Source: JBKEDS01 sp047975545
GTDB taxonomy: Bacteria; Bacteroidota; Bacteroidia; Flavobacteriales; Flavobacteriaceae
Assembly: GCA_047975545.1 (NCBI GenBank)
Contig: JBKEDS010000008.1
Coordinates: 124,001-188,000, forward strand
Direction: 5' to 3'
Length of the DNA stretch: 64,000 nt
In this document: one piece after another, positions 26,277 through 35,263 of the stretch
Layout of the letters: each line of letters opens with the position of its first letter
Numbering within the stretch: position 1 is the first letter of the stretch
The notes under the pieces: model-generated
What the model was told of the DNA's origin: nothing
Database searches by the model: none
Seen by the model: only the letters and a program-made list of their open reading frames with translations
Translations under genes and position numbers: made by a program

Positions 26277-27350
26277 TTATATCTCTTCTTCTATCGGTAT
26301 AAAAATACTGAAAGATTCATTGCCTTGTTTTACGGCAAGCCCCAAAACTTTAGGTTTTCCGTTTTCATGATATATAAACGGTCGTTCTAAACGCCCTGGA
26401 ATTAACAGGTTTCCATCTTCTTGTTTTACCTTCTTGGGCATTAATTCATAATTTAGGGCTTTTTCCCAATTAATACCATCGGTCGAGGTTACCATACCAA
26501 TAAATCCTTTTGCATGAAAAACACCATAAAAACGGTCTCTGTTTTGGTCGTACCACATCGACATATCTTCGGTATCAATATAATCGATAACGGGTTTTTC
26601 CTGAATTTCAAAAGGCCCTGTTGGCGACTTAGAAATGGCTATAGCCTGATTTCTAATAAAACGCTTTTCGTTAGGTTTATCGCCTTTAACTATGAGATAA
26701 TAATTACCGTCCTTTCCTTTAGTTATCGCCGGATTTACCGTAAGCGTTGTTATAGGCCCCGAAGGTTCTATAAGCGGTTTGTCGAAACGTTTCCATGGGC
26801 CGTTAATAGAATTAGCAACCGCAACACCAACGCGCTGATTAGGCCTTAAAATTTTCCAGTTAGGGTGGCTGTAACCCGTATGGGCCGTTTCTATTAATTC
26901 TTCTTCTGAAAAATTCTTCCCGCCCAAATTGGTTGCGACGTAATACAGATAATATTTTCCGTCGAAATATTTAATTTTAGGATTATGTGCCGTAATGGCA
27001 TCCCATCGGTTTTTTTGCGCGCCTACTAAAGCGGTTTCTAAATAAACCCATGGGCCGGATGGACTTTCTGAGGTTGCATGTGCAATTTCAGAATGTGTTA
27101 ACCAACCGTAAAATCCGTAGTTTTTTTTCCAACGGGAATAAAACATGTGATATTTACCGTCTTCGCCTTTTAAAATGGATGTTCCCCAATTGTAATAGCC
27201 TTCTGTTTTAAAAACATTATCGGCCGAAATAGGTTTTAAATGGTTTGTTAAATTTAAATCATCGGGTGTATTTTGAGCGCTACCCCATGTAAAAACCAAA
27301 CAAGCCAATACAATGATAAAAGGGCGAATTGGTTTTAACATTTTATCCAT
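26277..27350 (-). CDS. exported five-bladed beta-propeller glycosidase-like protein (GH43/GH117-like fold)
   Basis: A 357-residue protein with a signal peptide (MLKPIRPFIIVLACLVFTWG, ending SAQ) starting at either Met1 or Met4 (27341). Repeated blades of the type DGKYHMFYSRW, DGKYYLYYVAT and DGNYYLIVKGD with SxSPxGPW/F turns are characteristic of clan-F-like propellers (GH43, GH62, GH117). A specific family could not be assigned, and the GH43 catalytic triad is not obvious. The start overlaps the stop of the upstream SDR gene by 8 bases, so it is in the catabolic operon even though its product is exported and the neighbours are cytoplasmic. Possibly it releases the deoxy-sugar that the cassette degrades. 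Confidence 0.7.
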   Translation of the reverse strand: MDKMLKPIRPFIIVLACLVFTWGSAQNTPDDLNLTNHLKPISADNVFKTEGYYNWGTSILKGEDGKYHMFYSRWKKNYGFYGWLTHSEIAHATSESPSGPWVYLETALVGAQKNRWDAITAHNPKIKYFDGKYYLYYVATNLGGKNFSEEELIETAHTGYSHPNWKILRPNQRVGVAVANSINGPWKRFDKPLIEPSGPITTLTVNPAITKGKDGNYYLIVKGDKPNEKRFIRNQAIAISKSPTGPFEIQEKPVIDYIDTEDMSMWYDQNRDRFYGVFHAKGFIGMVTSTDGINWEKALNYELMPKKVKQEDGNLLIPGRLERPFIYHENGKPKVLGLAVKQGNESFSIFIPIEEEI

Positions 27351-28116
27351 TTAATTTTATAAATCCGCCATCGATGGGGAAATCGGTTCCTGTAATAAAA
27401 GAGGCTTCGTCCGAACATAAATACAGAGCCAAATTGGCCACTTCCTGCGGCAGCCCCATGCGCCCAATGGGCTGGGTTTTGGATAGTTTTTCGAACATTT
27501 CGGCTTCCTTACCGGGATAGTTTTTCGATATAAAGCCATCGACAAACGGGGTATGTATCCTGGCCGGGGAAATACAGTTGCAGCGAATGCCGTAATCGAG
27601 GTAATCCTTGGCCACCGAGTAGGTCATGGTTAGGGCTGCGCCTTTGGACATGGAATAGGCAAACCTATCGTTTAGCCCAACCGACGAGGCAATGGAGGCC
27701 ATGTTTATAATAACGCCGCCCTGCTTTTTCATATGTGGTACGGTTGCAAAAAGGCAATTGTAAACACCTTTTACGTTAACGCTATAAACACGGTCCAAAT
27801 CGGCTTCGGGCGTATTTTCCACATTGCCCACGTGCGCAATGCCCGCATTATTGATTAAAATATTTACACCGTGTTTTGCCGCTATGGCGTTTATAACCCG
27901 AACTACGTCTTGTTGGTCGGTAACGTTGCATTGGTGCGCTTCGGCCTTACCACCGTTGGCTTCTATTTCGGTTGTGGTTATGTTGGCGTTTTCAATATTT
28001 AATTCTAAAATATGAACGTAGGCGCCTTGTTCGGCCAAGGTTTGGGAAATGGCTTTTCCTATACCGCTTCCGCCTCCGGTAACAATGGCGGTTTTGTTAT
28101 TAAGACTGAATTTCAT
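27343..28116 (-). CDS. SDR family oxidoreductase, probable 2-keto-3-deoxy-sugar-acid dehydrogenase
   Basis: A 257-residue classical SDR. The Rossmann loop is VTGGGSGIGKAI, followed by NNAGIAHVG, the catalytic Ser in NMASIASSVG, YSMSK (Tyr/Lys) and the C-terminal GTDFPIDGGF. This matches FabG-like sugar-acid dehydrogenases, including 2-keto-3-deoxy-L-fuconate (or L-rhamnonate) 4-dehydrogenase, which makes the substrate of the FAH-family hydrolase nearby. Which SDR of the cassette acts on the sugar and which on the keto-acid is inferred from homologous pathways and could be swapped. Upstream is a 164-base gap without a convincing promoter box. Confidence 0.78.
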   Translation of the reverse strand: MKFSLNNKTAIVTGGGSGIGKAISQTLAEQGAYVHILELNIENANITTTEIEANGGKAEAHQCNVTDQQDVVRVINAIAAKHGVNILINNAGIAHVGNVENTPEADLDRVYSVNVKGVYNCLFATVPHMKKQGGVIINMASIASSVGLNDRFAYSMSKGAALTMTYSVAKDYLDYGIRCNCISPARIHTPFVDGFISKNYPGKEAEMFEKLSKTQPIGRMGLPQEVANLALYLCSDEASFITGTDFPIDGGFIKLNG

Positions 28117-28280
28117 GTGTGTGTATTTGTGTTTTTAATCAACAGCTATCCTTAAAAGCTTCTTTTATGTAAAAAAAGCATAAGTGCTACTACATAGGAC
28201 ACCCTTTTTGTTAGAATTACGTACCAAAACAAGCAAAAAATAGCTTCTAAAAATAACGGTTAAATATACAGCTTTATTGA

Positions 28281-29288
28281 CTAAAAACGAACCATTGCCT
28301 TAATAACTTTTGTTTTGGGGTAGAGCCATGAATTGAAATGCGAAATCATATCGGTAAAATGGACTTGGTGCGTTACGAATGTTTGGGTTGGGAATTGTTT
28401 TAAATTATCGATAACAAATTGAAAATCCTCCAGAGTAGCGTTCCTGCTACACATAATGGTAGACTCCTTGGCGTGGATTGCCGGATGGTTAAACACCAAA
28501 TCGCCTTTGGACAGGCCTACCAGCACATAACAACCACCGTGCGACATGTAGTTGACACCACTTTCCAAGGCATGTTTGTTGCCCGTACAATCAAAAACGG
28601 CAGCAGCAAAATCGGTATTGGTTATTTGGGATACTTCGGCAACAGCGGTTTCGGACACTTTTACAGTGTGTTTTACACCTATTTCGTTTTTAACAAATGT
28701 TAGTCGGGCTTCGTCTACATCCAAAGCGATGACTTCCGCCCCTTTAATTTGTGCCAATTTAATTAATCCTATCCCTATGGGGCCACAGCCTATTACCACT
28801 ATGGTTTGTCCTTTTGTTACATTGGCCCGCCTAATAGCATGTGCGCCAATGGCAAGCGGCTCCACAATGGCCATTTCCTCATAAGATAGGCTTCCTGCGG
28901 GCATTAACAAATCGGTGCGTACAGTAAATTGTTCCTGCATACCGCCATCGACATGTACGCCCAACACCCTAATATTGCCGCAACAGTTGGTTTTACCATT
29001 CCGGCAAGCCACACAGGTACCACAACTTACGTAGGGCATAACAATAACTTTATCGCCTTTTTCTAAATTTTGGGCATTGTTACCTATTTCAATAATTTCG
29101 GCCGCCAGTTCGTGACCCAAGATTCGAGGATAGGTAAAAAAGGCCTGATTGCCCGAGTAGGCATGCAAATCGGTACCGCAAATGCCCACACGGTGTATTT
29201 TTAACAAGGCTTCGTTATCTGCACGTTTTGGAACGTCTTTTTCCTTTAAGGCGAACTTATTTGGTTGTTCGCAAACAATATATTTCAT
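28281..29288 (-). CDS. zinc-dependent medium-chain dehydrogenase (sugar/sugar-acid dehydrogenase)
   Basis: A 335-residue MDR enzyme. The catalytic Zn ligands are in GICGTDLHAY and GHELAAEI; the structural Zn site uses the Cys cluster CGTCVACRNGKTNCC. The Rossmann motif is VVIGCGPIGIGLIKLA. Relatives include sorbitol, threonine and L-galactonate/L-gulonate 5-dehydrogenases. It sits between the GH2 gene (11 bases) and the SDR cassette. If the GH95 enzyme of this locus releases L-galactose, oxidation of L-galactonate would be a fitting job. The substrate is unknown from sequence. Confidence 0.82.
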   Translation of the reverse strand: MKYIVCEQPNKFALKEKDVPKRADNEALLKIHRVGICGTDLHAYSGNQAFFTYPRILGHELAAEIIEIGNNAQNLEKGDKVIVMPYVSCGTCVACRNGKTNCCGNIRVLGVHVDGGMQEQFTVRTDLLMPAGSLSYEEMAIVEPLAIGAHAIRRANVTKGQTIVVIGCGPIGIGLIKLAQIKGAEVIALDVDEARLTFVKNEIGVKHTVKVSETAVAEVSQITNTDFAAAVFDCTGNKHALESGVNYMSHGGCYVLVGLSKGDLVFNHPAIHAKESTIMCSRNATLEDFQFVIDNLKQFPTQTFVTHQVHFTDMISHFNSWLYPKTKVIKAMVRF

Positions 29289-29299
29289 TAATGTTTCTA

Positions 29300-31720
29300 T
29301 TAATTTTGAACTTTTATAAGTAGTGAAGCCTTTAAATTTTCATTTTCTGAAAACGCTTCTACTTCAATATCTTCCATCTTGCCATTCGATTGAATAATTG
29401 CCAAGCATTTACCATTATAAGCTGTTATTTTATCCGCTTTTAACAAATCCAATCCTGCTTGGTAGCCATTATCGACTCCAACCAATGTTCCGCCTCCGGA
29501 TATTTTAAATTTAATTAGATTATTGGCTTTGGGCACTAAAATACCGTTATTATCTACAACGTCCACAGTAACATAAACTAAATCGTAACTATCATTTTTT
29601 ATGCTCGTTTTATGGGGTATTACTTCTAATTTTGAAGCCTTGCCCGCTGTATGGATTTCTTTTTCCAAAACCACTTTTCCGTTTTTTCTGGAAACAGCCT
29701 TTAATGTTCCCGCTTTATATTTTACACGCCATGACACGTGTAAATCGTCATTTTTTTTAGACGCAATGCCTTGCGTTTCACCATTTAAAAACAATTCAAC
29801 CTCATCGGCATTATTGTAATATGCCCAAACATCGACGTCCTGCCCTTCCTTCCAATTCCAATGCGGAAAAACATGTAGTACATCATTGTTTGTCCATTCG
29901 CTTTGGTACATATAGTACACATCTTTTGGAAAGCCCGCTAAATCGACAATACCAAAATACGAACTTCTGGCAGGATAAGGATACGGAATAGGCTCGCCAA
30001 TATAATCGAAGCCCGTCCAAACAAAGGTTCCGGCAATATAGTCGAGTGCCTTTACGGCTTTCCAACTTTCTTCGTGGGTAGCCCCCCAATAGGCCGATAC
30101 TTGGTCGTAGGCCGAAACGGTATAATCGGCATTACCGTCAAAAGGCTCGTTATGCGCCGGCGGCCAGCGTTTTATTTCTTCGGAAGGCAAATCGTAATGC
30201 CCTCGGGTTTCAAGTGCCGATACGCTTTCGGAGGCAATAATACTTTGTCCTTTAAATTTTTCGGGAAAAGTGGTATAATCGGCATGTTTGTAGTTAAAAC
30301 CAAGCAAATCCAATACGCCCGATTGGTAGATAAAGTTTTTTTCGGGTACGTTTTCGGTCAGGGCACAGGTTACTGGTCTGGTGGCATCCAACTCCTTTAC
30401 GATGTTGACCAATTTTTGTGTTAACGCAACGCCCGTGCTATCGAACTGTTCCCGTATTTCATTACCAATACTCCACATCATTACGGATGGATTATTGCGG
30501 TCGCGTTTTACAAAATCACGCAAATCCTGCTCGTGCCAGTTGTCCCAATCTACATTATAATCATATTTTACTTTTTTAAGTTTCCAGACATCAAAGGCTT
30601 CAACTTGTACAATAAAGCCCATTTCGTCGCACAGTTGCAATAGCTCTACCGACGACGGGTTATGTGATACCCGAACGGCATTAGCCCCCATTTGTTTCAT
30701 AAGTTGCAACTTACGCTTTATGGCTTCGTAATTGGCCACAGCCCCCAAAGCACCATTATCGTGATGCAGGCATACGCCATGGATTTTGGTTGGCACACCA
30801 TTGAGCGAGAAGCCTTTTTCGGCATCAAAATTAAAATACCGGATACCCAAAGGCGTATTGTAATTATCGACCAAAACATTATTTTGGTAAACTTTTGTTT
30901 TTATGGTGTACAAATACGGGGTGTCGGTATCCCACAATATAGGGCTTAAAACCTCTAATTTTTGTTGTACTTTTTTGGAAGCGCTTGCCTTTATGGTTTC
31001 CTCAGAAGTGGCTTCGGCAACCACAACCGCATCGCGATTTAAAATTTGGCTAATTGTCTTAACTGTACTTTCGTTTTTGGCATTGTTTTGAAGGGTAAGT
31101 TCTAAATTCACCAAGGCTTTTTCTTTTGAAATTTCGGGCGTTGTTACATAACTGCCCCAATGCGCCACATGCACCTTATTGGTAGCCACCAACCTAACAT
31201 TACGATAAATTCCCGAACCGGAATACCAGCGCGAATTGGGCTGCTCGGCATTATCCACCTTTACCGAAATAACGTTTGGCGTATTACCGAAATTCAACTT
31301 ATCGGTTAAATTGTAGGCGAAGGAAATGTAGCCATACGGCCGTTTGCCAAGATAATGGCCGTTAATCCAAACTTCGCTATTGCGGTATACGCCATCAAAC
31401 TCGATGGAAATATTTTTGTTTTGCCATGTTTCGGATAGTTTAAAGCTTTTTCGATACCATGCTACCCCTGTTGGCAAAGCGCCGCCTTCGGGTTTTGCGG
31501 GATTATCGGCACTAAAACTGCCCTCGATGCTCCAATCGTGTGGCAGATTTAAGCTTCGCCATTCGGCAGTATTAAAATCGGGTTGTTTGGCCTCGGGGTA
31601 ATCGCCCAGCTTAAATTGCCAGTTGAAATTAAAATCTTCAACAATCCTTGCTTCTTTTTCGGGTTGTTTGCATGCCGTAACAAAGGCGAAAACACTTAAT
31701 ACTATTAAAAAACGCTTCAT
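29300..31720 (-). CDS. GH2 family glycosidase lipoprotein (beta-galactosidase-like)
   Basis: An 806-residue lipoprotein (lipobox FVTAC, Cys17). Domain order is the GH2 sugar-binding jelly roll (about 25-190, with LPHDWSIEGSF and GVAWYRKSF), an Ig-like domain (about 195-300), then the TIM barrel with GVCLHHDNGALG. The acid/base Glu is in WSIGNEIREQ and the nucleophile Glu in IIASESVSAL. C-terminal Ig-like domains follow, with WRVKYKAGTLKAVSRKNGK. The family includes beta-galactosidase, beta-glucuronidase and others, so the leaving sugar is not decided. It lies between the second GH2 gene and the Zn-dehydrogenase, in a run with gaps of 9-11 bases. Confidence 0.92.
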   Translation of the reverse strand: MKRFLIVLSVFAFVTACKQPEKEARIVEDFNFNWQFKLGDYPEAKQPDFNTAEWRSLNLPHDWSIEGSFSADNPAKPEGGALPTGVAWYRKSFKLSETWQNKNISIEFDGVYRNSEVWINGHYLGKRPYGYISFAYNLTDKLNFGNTPNVISVKVDNAEQPNSRWYSGSGIYRNVRLVATNKVHVAHWGSYVTTPEISKEKALVNLELTLQNNAKNESTVKTISQILNRDAVVVAEATSEETIKASASKKVQQKLEVLSPILWDTDTPYLYTIKTKVYQNNVLVDNYNTPLGIRYFNFDAEKGFSLNGVPTKIHGVCLHHDNGALGAVANYEAIKRKLQLMKQMGANAVRVSHNPSSVELLQLCDEMGFIVQVEAFDVWKLKKVKYDYNVDWDNWHEQDLRDFVKRDRNNPSVMMWSIGNEIREQFDSTGVALTQKLVNIVKELDATRPVTCALTENVPEKNFIYQSGVLDLLGFNYKHADYTTFPEKFKGQSIIASESVSALETRGHYDLPSEEIKRWPPAHNEPFDGNADYTVSAYDQVSAYWGATHEESWKAVKALDYIAGTFVWTGFDYIGEPIPYPYPARSSYFGIVDLAGFPKDVYYMYQSEWTNNDVLHVFPHWNWKEGQDVDVWAYYNNADEVELFLNGETQGIASKKNDDLHVSWRVKYKAGTLKAVSRKNGKVVLEKEIHTAGKASKLEVIPHKTSIKNDSYDLVYVTVDVVDNNGILVPKANNLIKFKISGGGTLVGVDNGYQAGLDLLKADKITAYNGKCLAIIQSNGKMEDIEVEAFSENENLKASLLIKVQN

Positions 31721-31729
31721 GTTTTGGTA

Positions 31730-34700
31730 TTATTGAAATTCGAAAGATTCTATTCGCAAACCTTTCATATTGTTCGATTCTAACTTAATTTTATACGTCC
31801 CGGCATTAATGTAGCCGCCCGAAGTGGTATTTAGCACTTTCCATTTATCGTTTCTAACGGGAAATTCTATATCGTCATTACGCAGCAAAATACCATTGGC
31901 GTCTTCAATTGTTAGCCTTACTTTTATTGGGGCAGAAGTAATATTCATATACCTAAAACGCATTAAATATACATTGGCAACACCGGGAGTAACCGTAAAG
32001 GTTATGCTGCTTTGTTCGTTTTTGGTAAATCCAATGTAGTCGGCGTCTTTAAAAAAGGCCTTTTCCACACCCGCTCCATTTGTTATGGCTGCTTCGGCTT
32101 CTAACTTTAAAATTGCCCTATCATCTTGCTCTTCCATATTGTATTTTGGAATTACCGCAATACTATACATAGCGCCTTTGCCTTGGTTTCCAAAGTTTAC
32201 CTGTTCGTTTTTCTTCACCTCTTTTTTATATACATTAAATAGTGTTCCGTTAGAATTTTTAACCAAATCCATCGTTTTTTCGTAGGCGTCCAACCAAGGC
32301 ATTTCGGTTCCCGAAACAGCATTAGCCATAACATACACCCATGCGTTTTCTTTTGAAGTGAATGCTCCCGAAAGCCCTACATTTTTTTCTTCATTTGAAA
32401 AACGAATATAATCGGCACCATAAAGTTCAGGGGCTATTTCGGTGAATTTAATGGTTTTGTTTGCGTATTGCAATTCGTTAACATCCAACCACGAACCCAA
32501 TTTAAAACCGGTATTAGCCGAAATGTTTATAATATTTTTTGAAGACGGCTTGGCGGGCACAATATTGCTGTTTTTAGAGGCTATGGCTATTGCCGAAATC
32601 ACGGCTTGGCTTGCCAATTGCTTAGGAAAATGAACAACCAGCCTACCGTTTTTGCTTTGCGCTTTAAGCGTTTTTTTTAATGCTGTATCGTGACCTACTT
32701 CACCCCAAATATCCAAATTTTGTATTTGCGTTTCACCATTAATAGCCACGTCGAACAAACGCCACCCTGTACAGTCCACACCACCACCCGTACCGTACCA
32801 AGGCTCGGTAAAATATAATTCTACTAAATACTCGCCGTCCGGCACAGGGAATTCGTAACGCAATTTATCGGTACCGTACCTGAATTTTTGGAACAACCCC
32901 CAATCTTGCGTGTTTTGAATAGGGTCGTAGGTTTTTCGCTGACTGGCATAAAAAGCGGGCAGGTTTTTAAATTCGTCCGACCAAGAATACGCCCCCCAAG
33001 AGTCGCTGTCGGTTTTATGCACATCGGCCAACCATAAATTACCAAAGGTATCTTGGTAATCGCCGCCACCACTATTTACCCTGTACAAATAATTATACCC
33101 GGGATTTGGTTTTAGTATATTATTATCCTTAAACACCAATGCCTTAAAATTTGGTGCTTCGGGCAACGCGCCCAACACAATATAATCCTTTGCTACGGGC
33201 CTGCCATTAACATAGCCTACTGCATATAGCACGTTGTATTTTATTTCGGCATTATTCCATTGAAAATGTTTACCCAAGCCGGGGTTTTTAAGTTTTCCCA
33301 ATGATGCGCCGTCAACATCGTTAAATAACTCTACTTCATCGCAGTTGGAATATACATCGATACCATTTTTTACACCGGGAGTAGCCCAGCGCATAGGCCA
33401 AGTATGCGATACGATATATACCATTGGATTGGTTTTGTTGGATGTGTAATTGGCACGGTACATATAAAAGGCATCCAAAGGCTCGCCCCATATTGTAAAA
33501 ATGCCCTTGTAATTTACCGGGCCGACCTTGTCGATATCCCGATAACCCTCGCCATTTTGCGTTCGGCCCGGATTTTCGTGCGAATAGAACAGCCAATGGT
33601 ACTGCCCCACAACTTTATTGTTAACCAATTCGGCCTCGCCTACTTTTATTTCCATAAGCTGCGAAAATCGGTTTTCGCTTAACGTGCCTTTTTGGTTAAA
33701 TTCGCCTTCGGTATGTAAATCGGCCGAACGCCAAGCACCATACTCGCCATTAAGCAATTGTTCGGTTAATTCCTCACCATAATTAAACGGATTACCGCCA
33801 TAGGTTCCCGACCAGTTTTGAACCACGTTCCAATCGGTGCCTTCGCCGCCATTACAGGTGGTAACTATACGCTGTTTTGCGGCAATGGGGTCCAAACTTC
33901 TAATAATTTCGGTACATCCCTCGGCAAAATCCTTGGGAATGGTACTTTCGTTTTGAAGCCCCCACATGACTATGGATGGATTGTTTCGGCGTTCCTTAAT
34001 CCATTCTTTCAGCAAGGTTTTAAAATTTGCCTTAAACTCGGGCGTATCGTACCAAATATGTGCCGAAAATTGGCTCCAAAACAAAATGCCTTCTTTATCT
34101 AAAAGTTCTTGGTATTTTAAATTATGGGGCTGATGCCCTTCGCGAAACGCATTGTAACCGGCCGCTTTAAACTTTTTGATACGGGCTTCTATTTCCTCGT
34201 GCGAAAACGCATGGCTTTTTCCTATTAAATGCTCGTACTCGCAAGTACCATTAAGAAACACGGGCTGATTGTTTATAAAAAACCGATTGTCGTTGCCTTC
34301 CCGATTTATCGGCCAACTTACCCAACGAATACCATAAGGCGTGGTTACAGCGTCGATAAGGGTACCGTTTTCATAAACCTCTGTGGTTAAACTGTATAAA
34401 TACGGGGTTTCGGGACTCCATAATCTGGGACTGGAAATTTCGGGAAAGGTTTGTTTAATTTCTTCTAATCCTAAAAAGTTTTCAATTTCGGTTTTTGTTG
34501 AAGCCACTTTTTCCCCATCGGTATTAAAAAGCGTATTGATTACCGAAATGGATTTGGCTTTTTTACTATAATTTTTTAATTCGGTTGTTACGTGGAGCAA
34601 TGCCTTTTCTTTAGTTGTAGCATCGTCATTCCAGATATGAACACCAAATGGCTCTATGCGTACATTATTGGTTACCACCAACGCTACCGGCCTGAAAATG

Positions 34701-35254
34701 CCCATAGGTTGCGAGCCTTCGGAAAACCCCCATTCGCCCGAACAACCACCACACACCCAAGGTAAATTGGCTATAAAAGCAGGATGTTCGGCTTTTACCA
34801 CTATTGTGTTTTCGTTTTCAAAATTTATAGCTTGGGTTATATTTAAGGTGAAGGTGGTACGCCCCCCTTTATGTTCGCCTACTTTTTTGCCGTTAACCCA
34901 AACGGTGGCATAGGAGCCTACGCCTTCGAAAAACAGAAAATGCTGTTTATTCTTGTCGGCTTTATTCAAATTCAAGGTTTTGTAATACCATGCCGTACCA
35001 TGCAAATTGCCATGCTTCATACGGCGGTAACCGTAATACTGGTCCCAATTATGGGGTACGTCTACGGTTTTCCAAGTGCTGTCGACCTGTAATTTTTTTA
35101 CAAAGTCGTTGTCGGGCATACCAATACTATCCAAAACAAGGGTTTGCCAGTTTTCGTTTAGCGACACAACTTGTCTTATTTCTTGATTATCGTTCTTATT
35201 ACACGAAAAAACCAATATGCAACAAACGACGATTATGTATTTCAAACCCTTCAT
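31730..35254 (-). CDS. large GH2-type glycosidase lipoprotein with malectin and CBM-like C-terminal domains
   Basis: An 1174-residue lipoprotein (lipobox LVFSC). The N-terminal GH2 jelly roll (TVDVPHNWDQYYGY, GTAWYYKTL), Ig-like domain (LWSPETPYLYSLTTEVY) and TIM barrel (to about 640) carry the acid/base Glu in MWGLQNESTIPKD; the nucleophile is less clear than in the neighbouring GH2. A malectin domain follows at about 720-880, with YRVNSGGGDYQDTFGNLW and VELYFTEPWYGTGGG. Two beta-sandwich CBM35/CBM6-like modules finish the protein (LKLEAEAAITNGAGVEKAFF). The extra binding domains suggest action on a complex polymer at the cell surface. It overlaps nothing and sits 9 bases from each neighbour. 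Confidence 0.9.
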   Translation of the reverse strand: MKGLKYIIVVCCILVFSCNKNDNQEIRQVVSLNENWQTLVLDSIGMPDNDFVKKLQVDSTWKTVDVPHNWDQYYGYRRMKHGNLHGTAWYYKTLNLNKADKNKQHFLFFEGVGSYATVWVNGKKVGEHKGGRTTFTLNITQAINFENENTIVVKAEHPAFIANLPWVCGGCSGEWGFSEGSQPMGIFRPVALVVTNNVRIEPFGVHIWNDDATTKEKALLHVTTELKNYSKKAKSISVINTLFNTDGEKVASTKTEIENFLGLEEIKQTFPEISSPRLWSPETPYLYSLTTEVYENGTLIDAVTTPYGIRWVSWPINREGNDNRFFINNQPVFLNGTCEYEHLIGKSHAFSHEEIEARIKKFKAAGYNAFREGHQPHNLKYQELLDKEGILFWSQFSAHIWYDTPEFKANFKTLLKEWIKERRNNPSIVMWGLQNESTIPKDFAEGCTEIIRSLDPIAAKQRIVTTCNGGEGTDWNVVQNWSGTYGGNPFNYGEELTEQLLNGEYGAWRSADLHTEGEFNQKGTLSENRFSQLMEIKVGEAELVNNKVVGQYHWLFYSHENPGRTQNGEGYRDIDKVGPVNYKGIFTIWGEPLDAFYMYRANYTSNKTNPMVYIVSHTWPMRWATPGVKNGIDVYSNCDEVELFNDVDGASLGKLKNPGLGKHFQWNNAEIKYNVLYAVGYVNGRPVAKDYIVLGALPEAPNFKALVFKDNNILKPNPGYNYLYRVNSGGGDYQDTFGNLWLADVHKTDSDSWGAYSWSDEFKNLPAFYASQRKTYDPIQNTQDWGLFQKFRYGTDKLRYEFPVPDGEYLVELYFTEPWYGTGGGVDCTGWRLFDVAINGETQIQNLDIWGEVGHDTALKKTLKAQSKNGRLVVHFPKQLASQAVISAIAIASKNSNIVPAKPSSKNIINISANTGFKLGSWLDVNELQYANKTIKFTEIAPELYGADYIRFSNEEKNVGLSGAFTSKENAWVYVMANAVSGTEMPWLDAYEKTMDLVKNSNGTLFNVYKKEVKKNEQVNFGNQGKGAMYSIAVIPKYNMEEQDDRAILKLEAEAAITNGAGVEKAFFKDADYIGFTKNEQSSITFTVTPGVANVYLMRFRYMNITSAPIKVRLTIEDANGILLRNDDIEFPVRNDKWKVLNTTSGGYINAGTYKIKLESNNMKGLRIESFEFQ

Positions 35255-35263
35255 TTTAAAACT

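Noticed and set aside
28160..28272. Possible AraR-type site upstream of the SDR gene (ATAAGTG half-site; TAAATAT spacer-like segment)
   Set aside because: Only one half-site is present and no second arm lies at the 7-base spacing seen in the other copies.
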